A DNA stretch of 64,000 nucleotides. Origin: Rhizobium leguminosarum (GTDB taxonomy: Bacteria; Pseudomonadota; Alphaproteobacteria; Rhizobiales; Rhizobiaceae). A model generated the notes under the pieces. That model was not told the origin of the DNA, made no database searches, and saw only the letters and a list, made by a program, of their open reading frames with translations. Both the position numbers and the translations under genes were made by a program. Of the stretch, positions 60,746 to 64,000 are shown in pieces; within the stretch, counting starts at the first letter, position 1; the number at the start of each line of letters is the position of its first letter. Where the stretch lies: positions 1,116,001-1,180,000 of the forward strand of contig NZ_CP016287.1 in the NCBI RefSeq assembly GCF_001679785.1, given 5' to 3'.

Positions 60746-62199
60746 GCGACGAACGCACCACCGGAAATGGACAGTCGCGGTCAAACCATGCGGCTTTTCG
60801 CGTGACGGCGGAGGTTATTATCTCCCCTCCCGAGCGTTCACTCTTGGCGACGGGCGATGTTCGCGAATTGCGGGAGTTTCCGAAACCAGCGGCTGCCGAA
60901 CGAATTGGTCGGGTGAGCGAACTTCTGGAAACGAATGGTTTCAACATACATCACGTCGGTCCCTTTTCGATCACCATCGAAGGGACGCCGCAGCAATTTA
61001 TACAAGCGTTCGGGTGTCGATTCGCGGATGCGCCGCATAGCCGCGCACGTCTTCCATTTGCCAATGCGGATCCCTCCTTGCACGTGCCCATCGACAAACG
61101 GTGGCAAGAGATCGAAGGCGTCGTCCTGATCCCCATCGAGAGCTACAGCGCCTCCTCGGATAGTGGCCCCTCGGACAGCGACGAAAATCATCCCGATCAC
61201 CTGCCAAAACCCCAGGTCGACTACTATCACTTGAACGCCCCGAGAGACCTCGTTACCAATCTATGTGCCAACGAAGCACACGCCAAAAACATCTGTGGGC
61301 AAGATATCGACGTAGTCGTCGTCGACAGCGGCTGGTGGAACCATCCCTGGTTTCAAGACCGTGGCTTGCATGTGGATGTTGTTCTCGCGCCCGGCGCCTC
61401 AGCACCGGAATTGGACGAAGTCGGCCACGGGACAATGGTGTGCGCAAGCCTGATGTCCTTGGCGCCGAACGCCAAGGTCACGATGATAAAGCAATCCGGC
61501 GAGGACGCGTTCACCGCATTCAAAATGGCGATTGATCGAGCCCCTGCCATTATCCAAAACACCTGGGGTATGCCCGCCTCTCATGGTCCCTTGGACGCAG
61601 CGCAGAAACTTGTGGCCCTTACCGTGCTTTACGCCATCAATAACGGGATAATTGTCGTGTTTGCCGGGGGAAACGAAAAGAAGCTATTTCCTCAGCAGAT
61701 GCATGAAACAATCGCCGTGGGCGGTTCATTCGTTCATCGCGACGGGTCACTGGAGGCCGCCAGCTACGCCAGCGGCTACGAGAGCCGCCTCTTCCCCGGC
61801 CGCATCGTGCCTGATTTTTGCGGGCTCGTCGGTATGAAACCGGAAGGCGTCTATCTCATGATGCCGACCATGCCTGGATCGGAAATCGACGTCGCCTTCG
61901 CCGAGAAACCCTATGCTTACGGTGACGGTACGGACCGACCCGATGACGGCTGGGTCGTCATCAGCGGGACTTCCTCCGGATCTGCGCAGGTTTCCGGGGT
62001 CATCTCAATGTTGAAACAAGTTCAACCGAGCCTGGATCAGAAAGCGGCGAAGGAACTTATCGCCCGATGCACGAGACCCGTGCTGTATGGCGTTTCGGCG
62101 GAAGGCAACCCCGCCGGGCTGCCGCTACCGAACCTGGCGACGGGATACGGCTTGGTCGATGCGGAAAAGGCGCTGCGGGAACTTGGTGCAGCGCTTTGA
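60742..62199 (+). CDS. Subtilisin-like serine protease (S8), cytoplasmic
   Basis: This 485-residue protease starts in an ATGA overlap. Residues about 50-130 look like a prodomain ([20 protein letters not shown], then [17 protein letters not shown]). The catalytic triad is visible: D195 (VVVVDSGWW), H229 ([11 protein letters not shown]), oxyanion N311 (FAGGNEK) and S411 ([13 protein letters not shown]). There is no signal peptide, so it acts in the cytoplasm. Subtilases encoded beside small peptide genes often remove leader peptides, as in cyanobactin and some lanthipeptide pathways; the 84-residue peptide is the natural candidate substrate. Confidence 0.9.
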   Translation: MSDERTTGNGQSRSNHAAFRVTAEVIISPPERSLLATGDVRELREFPKPAAAERIGRVSELLETNGFNIHHVGPFSITIEGTPQQFIQAFGCRFADAPHSRARLPFANADPSLHVPIDKRWQEIEGVVLIPIESYSASSDSGPSDSDENHPDHLPKPQVDYYHLNAPRDLVTNLCANEAHAKNICGQDIDVVVVDSGWWNHPWFQDRGLHVDVVLAPGASAPELDEVGHGTMVCASLMSLAPNAKVTMIKQSGEDAFTAFKMAIDRAPAIIQNTWGMPASHGPLDAAQKLVALTVLYAINNGIIVVFAGGNEKKLFPQQMHETIAVGGSFVHRDGSLEAASYASGYESRLFPGRIVPDFCGLVGMKPEGVYLMMPTMPGSEIDVAFAEKPYAYGDGTDRPDDGWVVISGTSSGSAQVSGVISMLKQVQPSLDQKAAKELIARCTRPVLYGVSAEGNPAGLPLPNLATGYGLVDAEKALRELGAAL

Positions 62200-62228
62200 T
62201 TTTTCTCCGTACAAATGAAGGTGATATC

Positions 62229-62855
62229 ATGGACACCATTGCCCCTAAGATAGACATATTTCAACGCGACGTAACCCGAGAACAGGTGGAGGACGCCATC
62301 CGGACCCTGTTGGTATGGGTTGGCGAAGACCCGGCCCGCGAAGGATTATCGGATACGCCGAAACGCGTCGCTACCGCATTTAAGGAGTATTGTGCCGGTT
62401 ATGAGGAAGACCCGCGCGATGTTCTGGATCGCACCTTCGAGGAAATCACCGGGTACCGCGATATGGTCGTCTTGCGGCACGTTCCGTTCGAGTCCATGTG
62501 CGAACATCATCTGGCTCCCATCATCGGCAATGCGCATGTCGCCTATCTGCCGGTTGGACGGGTGGTCGGCATCAGCAAACTTGCTCGTGTGGTTGACGGC
62601 TATTCGCGCCGCCTGCAAATCCAGGAACGCCTCACCGTCGAGATAGCGGAAGCGGTTGACAACGTCTTGAAACCGCGAGGTGCGGCCTGTGTCATCGACG
62701 CCGAGCATTTTTGCATGAAATGCCGCGGCGTCCGGAAGAAGGGCAGCTGGATGACGACAAGCCATCTCACCGGCGCGTTCCTGACGGACGATCGCACGCG
62801 GCAAGAATTTTATCAGCGCATTCGCTGCGACGGATTCGGCTCGAGGGGACTATAA
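62229..62855 (+). CDS. folE: GTP cyclohydrolase I
   Basis: This 208-residue FolE converts GTP to 7,8-dihydroneopterin triphosphate. Signature residues are C91-E-H-H94 ([12 protein letters not shown]), [32 protein letters not shown] and the second zinc Cys in HFCMKCRGV (about 160). The start at ATG 62229 has GAAGG upstream; the frame extends to 62067 inside the protease gene. It overlaps the next gene by one base (TAATG). As an extra plasmid copy in an operon with PurA/PurB homologues it points to 7-deazapurine (preQ0-type) or pterin synthesis rather than folate. Confidence 0.95.
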   Translation: MDTIAPKIDIFQRDVTREQVEDAIRTLLVWVGEDPAREGLSDTPKRVATAFKEYCAGYEEDPRDVLDRTFEEITGYRDMVVLRHVPFESMCEHHLAPIIGNAHVAYLPVGRVVGISKLARVVDGYSRRLQIQERLTVEIAEAVDNVLKPRGAACVIDAEHFCMKCRGVRKKGSWMTTSHLTGAFLTDDRTRQEFYQRIRCDGFGSRGL

Positions 62856-63862
62856 TGACCTGTTCCATCGTGGTCGGCGGACAGTGGGGTGACGAGGCGA
62901 AAGGCAAGATTTGCAGCTATCTGGCGGTTGCCGATAAAATCTCGGTCGCCTGCCGGGCCGGTTTGGGCCCGGGCGCCGGCCACACCGTGGTTTACGAGGG
63001 GCGCGACTACAAACTGCGCCAATCGCCCAGCGCCTTTATCAACCCGAATACGCGCCTTTTTCTGGGCGCCGGGGTCCTGATCAATAGCGACATTCTGATC
63101 GAAGAGATCACGCGGCTGGGTATCGAAAAGCGTGTCGGTATCGACCCGCGCGCGACCTTGGTCGAGCCACATCACCGCGCAGCTGAAGTCAGAGACGCCA
63201 ATTTGACGAAGACGATCGGCTCCACCGGCAGCGGCCATGGCCCCAGCCTTGCCGATCGCGCCATGCGTCGGGCGCGACGTTCCGCCGATGAGCCTCAACT
63301 GCAAGATTTCCTGGTTGATGTTTCGAAGGAGACGAATGCCTGTCTTGACCGTGGCGAACACGTGTTGATCGAAGGGACCAACGGATATCTTTTGTCTGTC
63401 TTATACGGCACCTATCCCTATGCCGTCGGAAAGGACTCCTGCGCCAGCACCGCTGCCGCCGATATCGGGATTGGGCCGACCCGCGTTGACCATGTCATCG
63501 TGACCTTCAAGGCCTTTCCAACCCGCGTGGGTGCCGGCCCATTCCCAACCGAAATGTCGGCGGATGAGGCAAAAAGGCGGGGGTTTATCCAGTGCGGGAC
63601 TGTCACCGGAAGACCCCGCCGTGTCGGCGAGTTCGATTTCGAGCTGGCGGCCGATGCCGCCCGCGTCAATGGTGCAACGCAATTGGCCGTGACACATCTG
63701 GATTGGCTGGATCCTGGCTGCAACCACCTTCCGATGGATCGCTGGAATTCGGATCTGCGCCGCTTCGTCGATCGCCTGGAGCAAGCGTGCAACGTCCCCG
63801 CGACGCTGCTTGGGACAGGGCCGGATACCCATCACATCGTCGACCGCCGGCATACCCTATGA
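62855..63862 (+). CDS. Short adenylosuccinate synthetase homologue (archaeal-type PurA)
   Basis: This 335-residue protein is about 95 residues shorter than bacterial PurA and close to archaeal PurA in length and blocks (KTIGSTGSGHGPSLADRAMR, LYGTYPYAVGKDSCASTAAA, TFKAFPTRVGAGPFPTEM, TVTGRPRRVGEFDFELAAD). The catalytic Asp13 (GGQWGDEAKGK) and His42 (GAGHT) are present. The P-loop Gly after GDE is Ala15, and the usual NAGH is GAGH. PurA joins aspartate to IMP using GTP; here it may act on a 7-deaza or other IMP analogue. The phage enzyme PurZ belongs to the same short branch but has lost the Asp that is kept here. Confidence 0.88.
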   Translation: MTCSIVVGGQWGDEAKGKICSYLAVADKISVACRAGLGPGAGHTVVYEGRDYKLRQSPSAFINPNTRLFLGAGVLINSDILIEEITRLGIEKRVGIDPRATLVEPHHRAAEVRDANLTKTIGSTGSGHGPSLADRAMRRARRSADEPQLQDFLVDVSKETNACLDRGEHVLIEGTNGYLLSVLYGTYPYAVGKDSCASTAAADIGIGPTRVDHVIVTFKAFPTRVGAGPFPTEMSADEAKRRGFIQCGTVTGRPRRVGEFDFELAADAARVNGATQLAVTHLDWLDPGCNHLPMDRWNSDLRRFVDRLEQACNVPATLLGTGPDTHHIVDRRHTL

Positions 63863-64000
63863 TCCCGCGCTACAGCCGTATGGAAATGACGCAGCTTTGG
63901 TCGCGGGAGCATAGCTATTCCTTGTGGTTAAAAGTCGAATTGCTGGCCTTGGAGGGGATGGAGGCGATCGGCAAGATCCCATCAGGCACCACCGAAATCG
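63859..64000 (+). CDS. Adenylosuccinate lyase homologue (PurB-like), 3' end outside window
   Basis: The frame begins at ATG 63859, overlapping the previous stop (ATGA), and reads MIPRYSRMEMTQLWSREHSY, SLWLKVELLALEGMEAIGKI and PSGTTEI to the window edge. This matches the N-terminus of adenylosuccinate lyase (MIxRYSRxEMxxIWS). Together with the PurA homologue it would amidate a 6-oxopurine-like ring (6-oxo to 6-amino) through a succinyl intermediate. The remainder of the operon lies beyond the window. Confidence 0.82.
   Translation, partial: MIPRYSRMEMTQLWSREHSYSLWLKVELLALEGMEAIGKIPSGTTEI

Noticed and set aside
62855-63862. PurZ-type 2-aminoadenine (Z-genome) synthesis
   Set aside because: The catalytic Asp lost in PurZ is retained, no Z-type DNA polymerase or dATP hydrolase is seen in the window, and FolE and PurB-like partners fit a nucleoside pathway better.
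1-64000. CRISPR arrays, rRNA, tRNA, replication or conjugation genes, nod boxes
   Set aside because: I looked for regularly spaced repeats, rRNA/tRNA signatures, repABC/tra genes and nod-box motifs and found none that I can support.

Overview
The window looks like an accessory replicon, probably a megaplasmid, of a Rhizobiales bacterium. Codon use is GC-rich alphaproteobacterial, many proteins are of rhizobial type, and there are at least nine insertion-sequence (IS) groups, many nested in each other. No replication, conjugation, rRNA or tRNA genes were found. Family names come from reading the translations; no database search was run.

Layout. 1-16.4 kb is an IS graveyard. It holds an IS407-type IS3 copy, an orphan OmpR-type response regulator, an IS6 copy carrying an IS110/IS1111 insertion, a second IS6 copy carrying an IS256 insertion, a fossil of a non-ribosomal peptide synthetase, an IS5 fragment and a third IS6 remnant split by an IS51-like IS3. 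An orphan NodT-type outer-membrane lipoprotein follows, then an IS66 element whose tnpA is split by IS3 and whose tnpB is split by a serine-recombinase element.

16.8-26.5 kb is a compact, mostly overlapping plus-strand cluster. It encodes a pyruvoyl-dependent histidine-decarboxylase homologue, a 75-residue peptide, a large helical-repeat protein split by an IS, an NAD-dependent epimerase-like protein, two flavodoxin-fold FMN reductases, a methyltransferase-like protein and a class I/II aminotransferase. It resembles an undescribed small-molecule or peptide pathway. 27.1-29.7 kb is a complete IS66 element with an 8-bp target duplication.

29.9-44.2 kb is a defence-type island. It has a 2003-residue DUF4011-helicase-nuclease-DUF3320 protein (Hhe-like), a Rad50/RloC-like SMC ATPase, an AbiEi/AbiEii toxin-antitoxin pair, a WYL-domain regulator with a repeat-rich operator candidate, and small zinc-ribbon and KTSC-like proteins. 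44.3-55.2 kb is a plasmid-borne sbcD-sbcC pair. sbcD is interrupted by a 1.9-kb-type IS that itself carries an IS66; sbcC is interrupted by an inverted copy of the same IS66. Both reading frames are restored exactly when the insertions and one target duplication are removed, but sbcC also lacks its 3' end.

55.2-58.7 kb is more IS debris: a third copy of the 1.9-kb-type IS and an IS6 copy carrying an internally deleted IS1111. 58.9-64 kb is the start of a second biosynthetic operon. It encodes an 84-residue peptide with glutamate at every fourth position, a PaaK-like adenylate-forming enzyme, a subtilase, a GTP cyclohydrolase I, a short archaeal-type adenylosuccinate synthetase and the start of an adenylosuccinate lyase. 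FolE, PurA-like and PurB-like enzymes together are typical of 7-deazapurine nucleoside pathways. The peptide, ligase and protease suggest a peptide-linked or peptide-templated product. This operon and the 16.8-26 kb cluster are the best candidates for undescribed systems.
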